Counted from the stretch's first letter, positions 1 through 10,406 are shown. The stretch is 64,000 nt of DNA from Acanthosepion esculentum (GCA_964036315.1 OZ038496.1:17055033-17119032), one strand, 5' to 3'. The notes: a model not told the origin generated them from the letters alone. A program made the numbers and translations.

Positions 1-659
1 TATTTTCAAACAGTATATTTATTTATTTTTGTCTGCTGGTCTGAATATTTGAGAAATGTTATTAAAGACAATATATGAAATGTTTAATAAATAAACACAC
101 CGTCTACTCAAATACTCTTCTCTTGAAATATATAAGAGAGAGAATAGATGATGATGGACTTATAGATATTGGTTCATAAATATTAGAATGGTATTGAACT
201 AGCTTTCGTATTTGAGTCAAATGATGCTTGAATGATTAATAATAAAAGAATAATAATTTGGTTTACAAGTCCATTTTCGGAACTAGGAATTTTGCCATTA
301 ACTTTTGTACTTTGTTGCCTGAAGCCAATTACTAAGACAATTACAAGAAATGTGACACAAGCCATTGCTATAAATTAATTACTATAAAAGTCAGGTTGGC
401 AGTAATTTGGTGATCCTTTAGCTGGTTAGGTCGAAAACCAATCAATATGTGGTCAGTTTTATTGAGAGAGGGAAGGTTTTAAGACTTCATGGTGCTCAAG
501 AACTTGTTCTGGTTCTCTAATTGCATTAGTACAGTTGTTAGCTTGCTGATCCTAGGAGCCATGGATTATGAGTTCGGTCCTTATGATTGTATTAAATCAA
601 ATAAATCTTTACTTATATCTGCTTAGAGTCAGGTTTTATGATTTAGGATTGTGTTTTTG
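1..659. other. AT-rich sequence without recognisable gene
   Basis: I see no coding region, structured RNA or repeat that I can name here. The only open frames are short and have no recognisable composition or motif. Confidence 0.6.
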
Positions 660-835
660 TTTTTTTATCATATCACCCCAGGCAGTAAAGCCACTAAGAC
701 TCATGGGGTAACTGAGTGTGAAAAAATAAGAAAAAGAGAAACATTATTAAGGAGCAAGAATAATAGAAGAGTAATCAGGAGGACAGTAGATATCGATTGA
801 CATTGCATTGAAATTTTTGAAGATCAACGAGAAAA
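660..835 (-). mobile_element. LINE-A 3' end fragment (CR1/L2/Jockey-like)
   Basis: Read on the minus strand this matches the 3' ends of the copies at 18915-19475, 21845-22735 and 40141-40600. It carries the terminal codons around the 'aatgcaatgtcaatcgata' stretch (complement near 795-812), then a 3' UTR ending in the family's 'cccc...agtggcttt...gggtgatat' block near 668-715. Only the last ~170 bases of the element survive. It is a 5'-truncated dead copy, and the LINE clade is provisional. Confidence 0.6.
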
Positions 836-1489
836 AGAACTGTTTTATCACACATTTTTGTTAGTACTACTTAAACTACTTACTCACTACATAACTGTTC
901 TTAAATCTATTATTTGGTTTCCAGAAAGGTTCAATAAATTTTGTTAAATATCAGTGGGTCATTTTTTTTTCCATTTGAAGGAATCAAATTTCAGTCACAA
1001 TTTTGCCAAATTGTTACCATAAAAAGAAAAAAAGTTCAAACTTTATTCGCATACCACTAATTGGTATCATTACTTTTGGTGAGATCTGATACATACATAC
1101 ACACACCCACACACATATATATATATATATATATAATATTAGTAGTATTAGTAATCTTATAAATATAAGTAACTACACTTGTTTCGGAAAACCTTTTTTT
1201 TTTCTTGATTTGCAAATGATCAAATCAATATTGAAAGAAAAAAAGGTATAAAACAAAGAAAGAGCCGAGAACATGAACGCCTGTCGAAAACAATCGTTCA
1301 GCATGCAGGTCCAAAGCCCAAAGAAAAAAACCCGATATGAGTACACAACTAACTAAATAAAATGCTCAATACAATAAGTAGAGTAGACCTAGTTAAACCT
1401 AGAGAGCCAGACAAACCTACCAAGGTTTCACCTAAGGGGATCGTCAGGGAAAGCTTTCCCTGACGATCCGCTTATATATATATATATAT
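836..1489. other. Non-coding, with CA/TA microsatellite
   Basis: This stretch holds an AT-rich segment, a microsatellite at about 1091-1134 (TACA, CA and TA units), a second short TA run at 1474-1489 and the perfect palindrome listed separately. No gene is visible. Confidence 0.6.
1438..1469. repeat. Perfect 32-bp palindrome
   Basis: A 16-base arm (ggatcgtcagggaaag) is followed with no spacer by its exact reverse complement. It is much more GC-rich than its surroundings. It could extrude as a cruciform or form an RNA hairpin. I cannot assign a function; it may be the junction of two inverted copies of a repeat. Confidence 0.85.
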
Positions 1490-1708
1490 GCACATTTCAT
1501 TGAATACAACTGACAAGGTGCTTTTTAGTTTTTTATACAATTTCTCATGCAATCTAATAATTTTTTTTCTTTTCAGATGATAAATTATATAAAATCTGTC
1601 TGAATGTTCTTTTTATCCATGCGCTTTTTTCGTATAAAAAACTAAATAAAAGCACCTTGTCTGTCGTATTCAATGAAATGTGCATAAAAGAAGGATTGCT
1701 GCCTAAAT

Positions 1709-1740
<32 letters not shown>
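1490..1740. repeat. Hairpin element ending in a (CA)16 microsatellite
   Basis: Arms at 1490-1538 and 1632-1683 are imperfect inverted repeats of about 50 bases (gcacatttcattgaatac at the left outer end). The right arm continues into 'ttgctgcctaaatg' and then CA repeats at 1709-1740. The right-arm sequence recurs before other microsatellites in the window (near 37578, 38600, 41641 and 43350), so this is a dispersed repeat whose tail here also exists as an inverted upstream copy. No coding capacity. Confidence 0.65.
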
Positions 1741-1742
<2 letters not shown>

Positions 1743-1779
1743 TGAACTCTCCAGTTGATTTTGATGTATGAGGATCTGG

Positions 1780-3216
1780 CAACCTCATTCAGTTTTATGT
1801 TCATGTTGTATGTGACACTTCAGTCCTGCTAGTGACCTGCATACAGGTCCACATATTGTGCAACATCAAGGACCTTGAAACATAGTAACAGGAACATTTG
1901 CTGACGTTTTTGCCACTGTCTTTTGTCTCTTAGCTGGTCAATATGACTGATTTCAAAAGTTCTGATACCACTCTGGCACAAATACCTCCAGTTAACTTTA
2001 TCCAGAGCAACTTACTCGAAGTTAGTATGATGCACATTGACAGCTGAGATATAACTCTTTAGCTTGTCTTTATTCCCGAGTCACAGGTGTCCAGCATTCC
2101 TTTGTCCACTGTCAAGCTGGCTACACACGAGGACGTTAGGCATTCTGTCATCGCTCATCTTTGCAACCTGACAAGCCCAGCAAAGTTGTTACTGCATCAG
2201 AAAAGTCTCAATTCCAGCAATAGTGCATTTTGTGAGAAGATTGGCATTTGGAAAAACCTATCATCAGTAGTATAGCCAAAAATCCCATGGAGACAACGTT
2301 TGTGGAAGACATCCAGCTGATTGATATCGGATCTATATAGGGTCCCCAATTCTAAGCCATATATCAGTGTGGTCAAAATGGCTGCTCTATAAAGCTGTAT
2401 TTTGGTGTCCAGTTTGATACCTCTCTCATTCCATAGGTGGTGGTGATGATCCCCAAATGCTATCACTATGGTGATCCATTTTGATAATTTGTCATCATGG
2501 AATGCATTTGCATTCATCTTACTTCCTAAATATAAATGACTTCACATACTTCAAGTTCTTCCCAGGAAAACTGTATAGGAATATCAGGAAATTGATGAAC
2601 TGGTGGAGGTTATCTGATACCCCAAATCTTCTGTGGACAAGGAGGCTGGTGGATTACCTCTGTTTTTCATTATGCTCTATGGTAAGACTAAAAGCTTTGC
2701 ATGCAACAGAGAAACAGTTGACAATTTCTTGGGCTTTCATTAGAGATGTTGCCACAAGTATAGCATCATCAACAAACAGCAGATTATGAATGACACTAAT
2801 TCAAAGAGATGCTTTAGCTTTGAGCTGCTGATGGTTGAAAAGGCCACCACTGGTTTGAAATTTAAATTAAATACCCGTTTTTATACCACTAAGGGCATAT
2901 TTGATCATTACTCAGAAGAAGAGAGTAGAGATAAAAGGGACTATGACAGAACCTTGCTTTGTGTCATTTGTAACATCAAAGAAGTTAGAGAATTCCTCAT
3001 CAGATACAACAGCATCTTTCATGAAAGGAGATTATAACATTCAGCCATTTTGTCAGGGATTCCAAGCTTTTTAAGAACATTCCAGAGTGCTTCATGATTT
3101 ACAATGTCGAAAGCCTCAGTTCCAAGTCTAATAAAGAAGAAAACAAAGAGAAAACTACACAAAAACCTGAAGTGCTCAATGCCTCTAGAAATCAAACTAA
3201 GACAGAACAGTAACAA
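1780..3216 (-). mobile_element. Degenerate LINE reverse transcriptase (RTE-like)
   Basis: Broken minus-strand frames read in order as a non-LTR reverse transcriptase. Near 3019-3130 there is 'AFDIVNHEALWNVLKKLGIP', typical of the RT fingers/palm entry. Near 2766-2783 a catalytic-box equivalent 'LFVDDA' is still intact. From 2517 to 2197 comes the segment after the palm, including 'TLIYGLELGTLYR'. The tail to about 1780 resembles the cysteine-poor C-terminus of the same proteins. Stops and frameshifts interrupt the reading several times and the endonuclease domain is absent, so the copy is dead. The overall pattern resembles RTE-type LINE proteins annotated in many invertebrate genomes; the clade assignment is inference. 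Confidence 0.75.
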
Positions 3217-3351
3217 AAATAGTTACAGTGCTCAGGAACAGTGTCATGTTATACAATGCTGATTGTCATTCTGTTTTATGATTTGGATCAGAGTCCCTCT
3301 GAGCAATGATTTGTGTTTGTTTATACACACACACACACACATATATATATA
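3217..3351. repeat. Short spacer with CA/TA microsatellite
   Basis: A (CA)n then (TA)n run sits at about 3324-3351 directly against the start of the LTR-like element. Nothing else is recognised. Confidence 0.7.
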
Positions 3352-3640
3352 TGTTATGGTCCAATATCCTCGCACCACGGAATGGTCCAAGGTAGAACCA
3401 AGAAAGAACACCACGAACACAAGAGTAGTAAATAACAAAGATATATTACAACAGAAATCTAATACAAGAAGTTGAAGGTGTTAGTATTAACTGTCAGTCT
3501 GGTTTAGAGTGAACTAATATGTCTTGACTCGTTAGGTCTCAACTCATTCCTCCTCTCTCTCTCTCTCTCTCTCTCTCAGAGAGGCGCAGTATTTATAGAA
3601 TCAGGAAGAGTCCATTATCATTATAGGTAAGTTCCCATAA

Positions 3641-3642
<2 letters not shown>
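3352..3642. mobile_element. Solo LTR candidate (TG...CA)
   Basis: This 291-base block starts TGTTATGG and ends with its exact reverse complement CCATAACA, as retroviral-type LTRs do. It is flanked on both sides by TA microsatellite. Inside are a (CT)n tract at 3552-3578 and a TATTTATAG element near 3591 that could be a TATA signal. No internal retroelement sequence follows, and I could not identify a clear 5-base target duplication because both flanks are TA-rich. It could instead be an unrelated inverted-terminal element. Confidence 0.4.
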
Positions 3643-3690
<48 letters not shown>

Positions 3691-3708
3691 GTGTGTGTGT
3701 GTGTGTGT
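3643..3708. repeat. (TA)n-(TG)n microsatellite
   Basis: A run of about 44 bases of TA is followed by about 20 bases of TG, ending at the terminal sequence of the mariner-like relic. Confidence 0.9.
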
Positions 3709-4310
3709 ACAGGGTTATTCAAAAAGAAAAAGAATGCACCGATTTCATGATACATTGCTTCAGTTCTCAAGCATCGTCATGGAATGACTCAGTGACCATT
3801 AGAAAGAGGAGTTTTCTAAGTTTTGAATGGCTGCCACAGGGATGCTCTGGCAATATTCATTTGTTTGTTTACACCTGGAATGGTGAGTTCTCAGCAAAAG
3901 GTGTTCTGCATTCTCGAGTTTACGAAAACAAATATGGTTGTCATGGTACGCTTGCTTTTTGAAGGCAATTCGACATGAACCCTTTTGATGTTGGTTTAAA
4001 CAGTTTCAAGAGAATGGGTGTCTGTGTAAAGGAAAATGTCAAGGGCAACCATGAATTTTGGAGGGACAAGTGGCAAGAATCCATGCTGTGTTTGAGGGGA
4101 GTCCACAGAACTCCACAAATCGAACTAGCCGTGAGCTTGCAATCTCTCAATCCACTATCTGGTGTGTGCTAAGAAGATGTCTACATTTGAAACCTTACAG
4201 ACTATGCCTTATTCATGCACTTAACAAGACCTTGCTCTTTGTGCTTGGCTTCTGAGATCCCCAGACCTCACAGTGTGGGATTTTTTCTTTCAAAGGTATA
4301 TAAAAGATTG
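3709..4310 (+). pseudogene. Mariner-like transposase relic, internally deleted
   Basis: The block opens after 'ta' with 'cagggttattcaaaaag', the form of a mariner terminal inverted repeat. At 4058-4250 the plus strand encodes a helix-turn-helix DNA-binding segment recognised by 'SRELAISQSTIWCVLRR' and 'LHLKPYR'. It then jumps to 'RSPDLTVWDFF' near 4252-4290, which is the region around the second catalytic Asp of Tc1/mariner DDE transposases. Most of the catalytic domain between them is missing, so this is a non-autonomous deletion derivative. The upstream frames at 3693-3962 match nothing I know. The right terminal repeat is not found. Confidence 0.7.
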
Positions 4311-5078
4311 TGTTAACAAAAATAAGTGGGGGAAAAGAAAAGAAGAGAAGAAAACTATATGAAAATTAAATTATGATAAAATGGAAAAAGAAAATGGAGG
4401 AGAAAAAATATAATGGTTGAAGTGGGGTAATTAAAATGACTAGGAAACAATGGTAAAAAAAAGTTACATATAATATACTAGAAAAACAGAAAAAAGATTG
4501 AAAAAATGTAGAAAAATTAAAAAAATGGTTATAAGAGCTAATCTGGTGTAGGGTATTAAGTATTTATCTATTTATTTTCATATCTGCAAGTAGTAATTAA
4601 TTCACTCCTCCAGTTCAATAATTTAGGGTTGTCTAATTTTTTTAAAATAACTAGTTTTTCAGCTTAACAATACAAACAATTTTTTTCTTCTCCCACTTAC
4701 TTTTGTTAACTTTATAACCCTTACATTGAGCACTGTTTTGTTAACACCTACACTATATATGTGATATGTTGTAATTTTATTGCCATATATCCATATCTAT
4801 ATATATGTGTGTGTGTGTGTAAGTTATAGATTAATATTGGCAACAGCATTTGTTTTTCTTTCATAAAATAAATGGCTATTTTTCACCATATTCTCCTTCC
4901 TGTAATGCAACTGATACTGATCCTCATAAAAAGAACATTGAAGAAGAATAATTTATCATTAGTAGGTAAACTACTTATTTTAATATTATACAGTTGGATC
5001 CTTTCCAAGCTGGCTGCATATTTATAACAAGTTGAAAAAGGACAATCTTGTTCAAGTCAAATTAAGTGAAGTCAATAT
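4311..5078. other. AT-rich non-coding sequence
   Basis: Purine-rich at 4320-4530, then plain AT-rich, with a small TA/TG microsatellite at about 4789-4820. No gene or recognised repeat. Confidence 0.6.
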
Positions 5079-5150
5079 GTTAAGCAATGTTAAGCCTGGT
5101 CACTACCTAGATGGGTGACCACTTGAGAATAGCAGGTGCTGTAAGCTTAG
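5079..5150 (+). pseudogene. 5S rRNA-derived 3' half
   Basis: The segment aligns by eye with the 3' two-thirds of animal 5S rRNA. It begins in the box A region (gttaagcaatgtt), passes through the box C region (agatgggtgaccacttgag) and ends with the conserved 'ggtgctgtaagctt'. Several substitutions and a missing 5' half rule out a functional 5S gene. Direct continuation into a tRNA-like block points to a SINE head rather than a stray pseudogene. Confidence 0.8.
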
Positions 5151-5390
5151 AGGTATGGTGGGTGTAATGGATAATGGCTCAGAATTGGAAATTGGGAGGT
5201 TTAATTCCAGTTCCATTTGGGTTTGTTATACTTACATGCCAATATCCTTGTGATAGGTATGAATCCACCTCATCTCCCCCAGCTATGGGTCAATTAGTAG
5301 GACTTGTATCAGTAAATCATTATTATCTCCAAAAAATACTACCATCTAAAAATATTTTCTGATTTTAAATAGCTTGTAACAGGTTGATAA
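5079..5390 (+). mobile_element. SINE with 5S rRNA-like plus tRNA-like head
   Basis: After the 5S-derived block, 5160-5225 looks like a tRNA: 'gtgtaatggataatggctca' resembles the D-arm/box A part of tRNA-Arg-type genes, and 'ggtttaattcca' fits box B. A unique body of about 150 bases follows, ending in AT-rich sequence near 5390. 5S-derived SINEs (SINE3) and dimeric 5S/tRNA SINEs are known in some vertebrates; whether this is a genuine dimer or two adjacent insertions cannot be settled from one copy. Confidence 0.55.
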
Positions 5391-6579
5391 GCCATAAAAA
5401 AAGAAATCAGTGATGCCATAATGACCCCCATGTTACTATGATTTTATGTCAGCTCACTCAGTGAGTGCTACTGCTACTATGTAACCCAATAATGCCTGCT
5501 GCATGGTCAGATCATCAGCAACTAAACTAGCTCCCCCACCTGGTTTTTCTAGTGAAGAAGGTAGCTTGACACATAGTAGGATTTAAAACGTCTATAAAAG
5601 AGTAGATCAATCTTACAGGGTTAATGACCATCAGTCACAATGGGGTAAATTGGGCACTATAGCTGTGTATGCACCCAGTCAGGTGATGATATGGCATTGC
5701 TGGGCAGAAGGCTTCTTAGTCTGAAGTCAGAGGCCAAAGTGAAGGGATCCCCCCTAATACCCATGACCAAGGTGAGCCTTAAAGTTGGAGGACATCAGCT
5801 GTGGCTTTGACCTGGGTAGGGACGGGCTCAGCCAGGTCTACTTGCCAAAGACACTCTATACATGAATAAATACTTCTCTGACTTTCAAACCTGGAGGGAA
5901 ATGGACAGGGGTTCATTTGCACAGCAACCCTCAGTCATGAAACTGATGATGTCCATTATTATGATAAAAGAAAGGGGAAAGTTGAATCCTGAGATGTGTG
6001 CAAATGGGAAGGCTGTAGCTTTCTCTGTCTGTCTACGCATCCTGCAAGCGTCTGTAAAGCACCACTCTACCAGTGCAAACACAGACGCCCATCTTTTACC
6101 TATCATACTACAAGCCCATCTCTCAGTTCGTATTGCTCATTGTGTTAGGTAAAGACCAATGTTGAAGTGGGAATGAGAAGAAATCTTGCCAGCAGGAATT
6201 ATTAATTACATATAATTACAAATTACAAAGTTTGTACGTTGCTGAGGGTGGGGATAAGCAGTGGGGCTTAATTGGGTTGCAATCTGTCCATAATTACTTT
6301 GATGAATGCCTAATAAGATTTAACGCTGGATGTATGATGTGTATATAAATATAAGTTTTTCATTTATACATGTTTGGTTGAAGAGTAATGAAAGATCTTT
6401 GTTTAAGATGATATTATTAATTTTTTTTTCTCTTTCTCTTTGGACCATTTCCTTTTGCCGGAACAGAGCCTGAACCGAAATTATCCATAGTCTTCTGAGC
6501 AGTTTTGGCTTTTATAAATCATTATTTAAAGATTTTGGTAGGTCAATACAGTGATATTCAACCAACATGCCATGATACA
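5391..6579. other. Unassigned sequence
   Basis: 5400-5850 is noticeably more GC-rich and less simple than its surroundings (for example around 5690-5840), which suggests an old interspersed element, but I cannot name it. A frame of 96 codons runs at 5862-6152 on the plus strand, overlapped by one on the minus strand, and neither resembles a known protein. 6160-6580 is AT-rich. Confidence 0.5.
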
Positions 6580-6584
6580 CTAAT

Positions 6585-6633
6585 GTCTGTTTCATGCTAG
6601 ATGCAATCGTCAGACATCTAGCATGAAACAGAC
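6585..6633. repeat. Perfect 19-bp hairpin
   Basis: gtctgtttcatgctagatg at 6585-6603 has its exact reverse complement at 6615-6633, separated by an 11-base loop. Related but diverged sequence occurs at about 10540-10610 and 39100-39170, so this is the hairpin core of a dispersed element. Confidence 0.85.
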
Positions 6634-6779
6634 TGTCGCCTCTAAGTGTTGACTTCTATGTTCACTTTTATATTTACACACGCTCTATCTCTGCTATTGA
6701 GCACTTTATCCCATAAATATAGCACACTTTAAGACTATATTTCTTCATATATATATATATATATATGTATTGATTTTAC

Positions 6780-6905
6780 AAGCATAGCTTAGATGTGGCA
6801 CAAGGCTGAAAGTAGGGGACACCCAGTGAGGATTGAACTCACTACTCAGTCATAATTGTTCTAGCAAGACAAGCTTGCTAACCATTACACTGCCTCAAGG
6901 TGCCC
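6780..6905 (-). mobile_element. tRNA-derived SINE fragment
   Basis: On the minus strand 'ttgaggcagtgtaatggtta' looks like a degenerate box A region, and 'gtgagttcaatcctcact' is a good box B with its T-stem. The body continues into 'ggcttgtgccacatc'-like sequence (complement near 6795), a phrase found in many cephalopod SINEs. It sits between a TA run (6749-6768) and a TG run. Confidence 0.6.
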
Positions 6906-6906
6906 C

Positions 6907-6907
<1 letters not shown>

Positions 6908-6966
<59 letters not shown>

Positions 6967-6970
6967 TGTG
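6908..6970. repeat. (TG)n microsatellite
   Basis: About 60 bases of nearly pure TG repeat next to the SINE head. Confidence 0.95.
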
Positions 6971-8784
6971 TGTAAGTAGTAATGGTACAGTATTAGTATT
7001 TGAATAAATGAATAATTATTAAACATTTTTTCAAATAGTTCTTTTCACTATTCTTTGATTATGCTATTTTAAATTCTTTGTTTTAATATTCAATTTTTTT
7101 TAAATTATTTTTATTTTTTTAATTTAACTTTTTCAAAACCATTTAACCATTCCTAGTGATTGAGGATTTATAAAACTTTGACAGTGCCTACTGATGCATT
7201 TTGAATTTCAATACAAAAGGAATTTTACACACTAACTAAAAACGCTTTATCAGTTTTATTGCAATTTTCTACTTCTTATTTATGTGAATTAGGCTTCTAA
7301 ACACTAAATAATGTCAAAAATAAGAAGCGAGAAAGACTACGCTCAACTGAAGAAGGAATGAGGGTCTGCTTATCGCACATTTGACCAAACGTTGAAGAAA
7401 TTATGAAAAAACACATGGCACAGGTTTCACACTAAATGAACTGAACAAATATTTAAACAGAAACATTGAAATAAAGTTTATATATGTGTGTGTATTTTTT
7501 TAAATCTATGGTTTTCTTTCATAACATTTAAATATATAACTTTTAAAAATTTTGCTAAGCGTGCCGCAATATTTTCATTTGCTCCTAGGTCTGTCATTGC
7601 TTAAAACAATTGAGAATTGTGGGTTAATATGTTTGTTTTTAAATTCACATGTGAAATACACATTACATACTTTATATTATATGATCTTAATAACGATAAT
7701 CTTATATAATCATAATAAACTGAACATTATATAATCTTATATAACCCTCCAAAAGCAGCAACAGCTAAAATGAATAGCACAAGCAACTCAAAGAGAAAAC
7801 AATGACATAATCAAGATGTTGACATTCCATACTACTTTAAACAAAAGGTTAGGAAGAAAACCCCTATCACTACTGGAAGGAGCAATAACAGTTACTAGAG
7901 TTGAGAAACCTGTTTTGCTGCAAAATTGTTTTAAGAGAAAGATTTTATAAATTTCAACCAAAAGCATTACTGGCTGCTGTGTCAAATGCTGAATGTTTCC
8001 TTATAAGGCAACAGCCATTATAATTTTATATATTCATAATAACATTAATCTCATATAACCTTAATTTGAGTTTTTGTTATGATGCCGACTATGAGTTATC
8101 TCATGCTTGGCATTTTCTGACACATTTTCTTCTGCAGGTGCCAACAATTTTATTTGCATTGATAATTTTAGTGTGAAAATAATCTTAAGACTTCAGTTGA
8201 AGCTATAAATCAACTCATAAAAATATTTTATTACCTAAGCTGGCTATTATAAAGTTGATATTTAAAATCAGATTTTGTAATTGATCCTTGGTAGTAGCTG
8301 TGTTAATAACTATTGTCATATATAATCATAATAACTTAGTCTTATATAATCATAATAACTTAAATATTATGTAATTTTCATAACCTTAATCTTATATAAT
8401 TTACGACTTCTAAATAAATAAATGACAAATTCTGTCTATCAGTCTGTGTGTCTGAAACCCCTCGTAATCAGGTCAAATTTGCTCTAGATAAACATTTTAT
8501 ACCTTTTTGGAATCAGGATGATCCCGGGATTAAAAGACTGCTCTTCGTCTGCTGCTTGAACATCCAGCATTTAGATTTGTATCTGGATGAAGAAGGAACA
8601 GTTAAAAATTCAAATTCTAAAATAACTGAAAGCAATTAGTGATTTTAATTTTTTAAATTTATATTGAGTTTAAAGTAGCACAGAAACTTTGTGAATTTAA
8701 AATTTTTTGTTTTAAATTCAGTTTAAAATATATCCAAAAATTTGTAAATTGAGGAAATCACATTTATTTCCTTAAATTGCCAAG
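6971..8784. other. AT-rich non-coding sequence with a scattered short repeat
   Basis: A loose motif of the type 'cataataacnttaatcttata' recurs at about 7680-7740, 8030-8065, 8320-8400 and again at 10020-10150, suggesting a degenerate satellite broken up by other sequence. 8440-8640 has a 63-codon plus-strand frame and a more complex base composition, but I do not recognise it. Confidence 0.5.
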
Positions 8785-9130
8785 GAGTTAAAGTGAGAAG
8801 TTTTGTAATGCAGAGTTTATGATTTAAAGAACCCAACCCAGTTGAAGTTCCATGGAATTTGTGATTTGAAGAACTGAAATTTTTAGCCTGAATTGGAATT
8901 TCAGCCCAAATCTGAGTTTTAGCCCAATTTCAGCTTATAGACCAAATCAGAGTTAAAGTGAGAGGTTTTGCAAATCAGAGTTTATGATTTAAAGAACCCA
9001 ACTCAGTTGAAGTTCCGCAAAATTTGTGATTTGAAGAACTGAAATTTTTGGCCTGAATTGGAATTTCAGCCCAAATCTGAGTTTCAGCCCAAATTCGGCT
9101 TATAGACCAAATCAGAGTTAAAGTGAGCTT
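8785..9130. repeat. 165-bp tandem duplication
   Basis: The phrase 'gagttaaagtgaga' begins at 8785, 8950 and 9115, giving two full 165-base units and the start of a third. The units differ at several positions, so the duplication is not recent. Within each unit 'tttcagcccaaat' is itself repeated. Confidence 0.85.
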
Positions 9131-9179
9131 TTGAAGTTTCATGGAGTGAATTGAGAAATTCAAACTTATTTCTTCAAGA

Positions 9180-9990
9180 TGTCATGCAATAATCCAAAAA
9201 CCAGAGCTCTTAGGGAAAGGGAGAGAAGAACAGAAGAAATACCAAACGAGGTACAAGCTAGGATACAAGCAGATGCTGCAAGATCAAGAACATCTGAAAC
9301 ATCAGAAGGTGTATAAGCCAGAAGAGATGCAAATGCTGCAAGACAGATAAGATCAAGAGCATCTCAAATATCAGAGAAGGTGCAAGCAAGGAGAGAAGCA
9401 GATGACAGGAGTGAAGCAGGCACAGCAAGGAAGAGAAGATCAAGAGCTACGGAAGATGACAAGGAGAGAAGCAGATGCTGCAAAGAAGAGAATATCAACA
9501 GCTGCAGATGACAGATTTATTCAAGGAGAGAAACAGATGCTGCAAACCATAGAAGAGCAGGATCTTTGGAAACATCTGATGCAAGACATGCCAGGCAGGT
9601 TAGTGATTATCACAATCATGATAATAGGAGTGCATCTTTTTTTTTAAGCTTTCCAAGATGGCTTTTCCAAGATACAGCTGTGACAGTGACTATTCAAACC
9701 ATCCAAAGATAGCTACTGGATCAATGATAATTCAGTGTAAGCATAGTAATGCTCTCAGATTCAAGAATGAAGCAAATGGGATTTGCTGTAACAAAGTTTA
9801 AATGCAGCTGGAAGATCTACTAGTTTTTGCAGAGCCATTGCTATCAGCTCTGGATAAGATCTCAGCTGAATCAAAACACTTCCTCCAGCACATCAGAAGC
9901 TACAATAAATGTTTTTCAATGACCTCATTTGGAGCCAAAGATGCTACCTTGCTAGGATGGAAAATAAACTTGCAGGAGCTGGCTTAAAAG
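9180..9990 (+). pseudogene. Helitron Rep/helicase N-terminal relic
   Basis: Plus-strand frames, interrupted by stops and shifts, show the typical N-terminus of animal Helitron proteins. First comes a long Arg/Glu/Ala-rich stretch with repeated 'AxRxRxSE' units (9195-9600), then a 'CKHSNALRFKNEANGICC'-like zinc-binding motif near 9735-9795, then 'RSYNKCFSMTSFGA' near 9895-9936 (compare SKHF...YN..F.MTSFGA in the family). These proteins support rolling-circle transposition. The Rep catalytic HUH motif and helicase are absent because the copy stops at about 9990. No Helitron end structure was found. Confidence 0.7.
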
Positions 9991-10159
9991 TCTGCACAGA
10001 ATATGGATTTTAATTTTAGTAAACGTATATAATCATAACCTTAATTTCATATTATAATAATCTTAATAACCGCAATCTCATATAATCTTAATAACTTTGA
10101 TTTTATATGATCATAATAACCTTAATCTTATATAAACTTATTAACATTAATCTTAAAAA

Positions 10160-10200
<41 letters not shown>

Positions 10201-10326
10201 CAACCATGTCTGTCACCATCTCTTCCCACTGTCTATATCACATGACATCAACTTAATACTACCCCTCAAAAGTGTATAAAAATATATGTAAATTTAAATT
10301 CATTTTTTCACCCTTGGAAGTGTGCT
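9991..10326. other. Degenerate short repeat, TA run and element body
   Basis: 10020-10150 carries several copies of the 'cataataaccttaatcttata' motif; 10161-10197 is (TA)n. 10200-10326 leads without a break into the hammerhead-like tail and is probably the 3' body of a small retroelement. Confidence 0.55.
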
Positions 10327-10362
10327 CTGATGAGCCAGGGAAAAAGAAATTCCCTGGGGAAA
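10327..10362 (+). ncRNA. Hammerhead-ribozyme-like core in a retroelement tail
   Basis: CTGATGA (10327-10333) is followed by a strong stem (CCAGGG at 10335-10340 pairing with CCCTGG at 10352-10357) and then GAAA (10359-10362). Downstream 'ATA-AAT-TAT-A' could form the very short stem III seen in the minimal type I hammerheads described in Penelope-like elements. The pair next to the core is G opposite G, and flanking stem I pairing is poor, so activity is doubtful. A TA microsatellite follows at 10412-10453. Confidence 0.45.
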
Positions 10363-10406
10363 TAAATTATAACCAATGGACCCTTAAAGTTGTCTCTTTT
10401 CATTGA

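Noticed and set aside
3692..3962. 89-codon frame upstream of the mariner DNA-binding segment
   Set aside because: It starts in a microsatellite, overlaps the terminal repeat and does not match a transposase.
5079..5150. Functional 5S rRNA gene
   Set aside because: The 5' half is absent and several conserved positions are changed.
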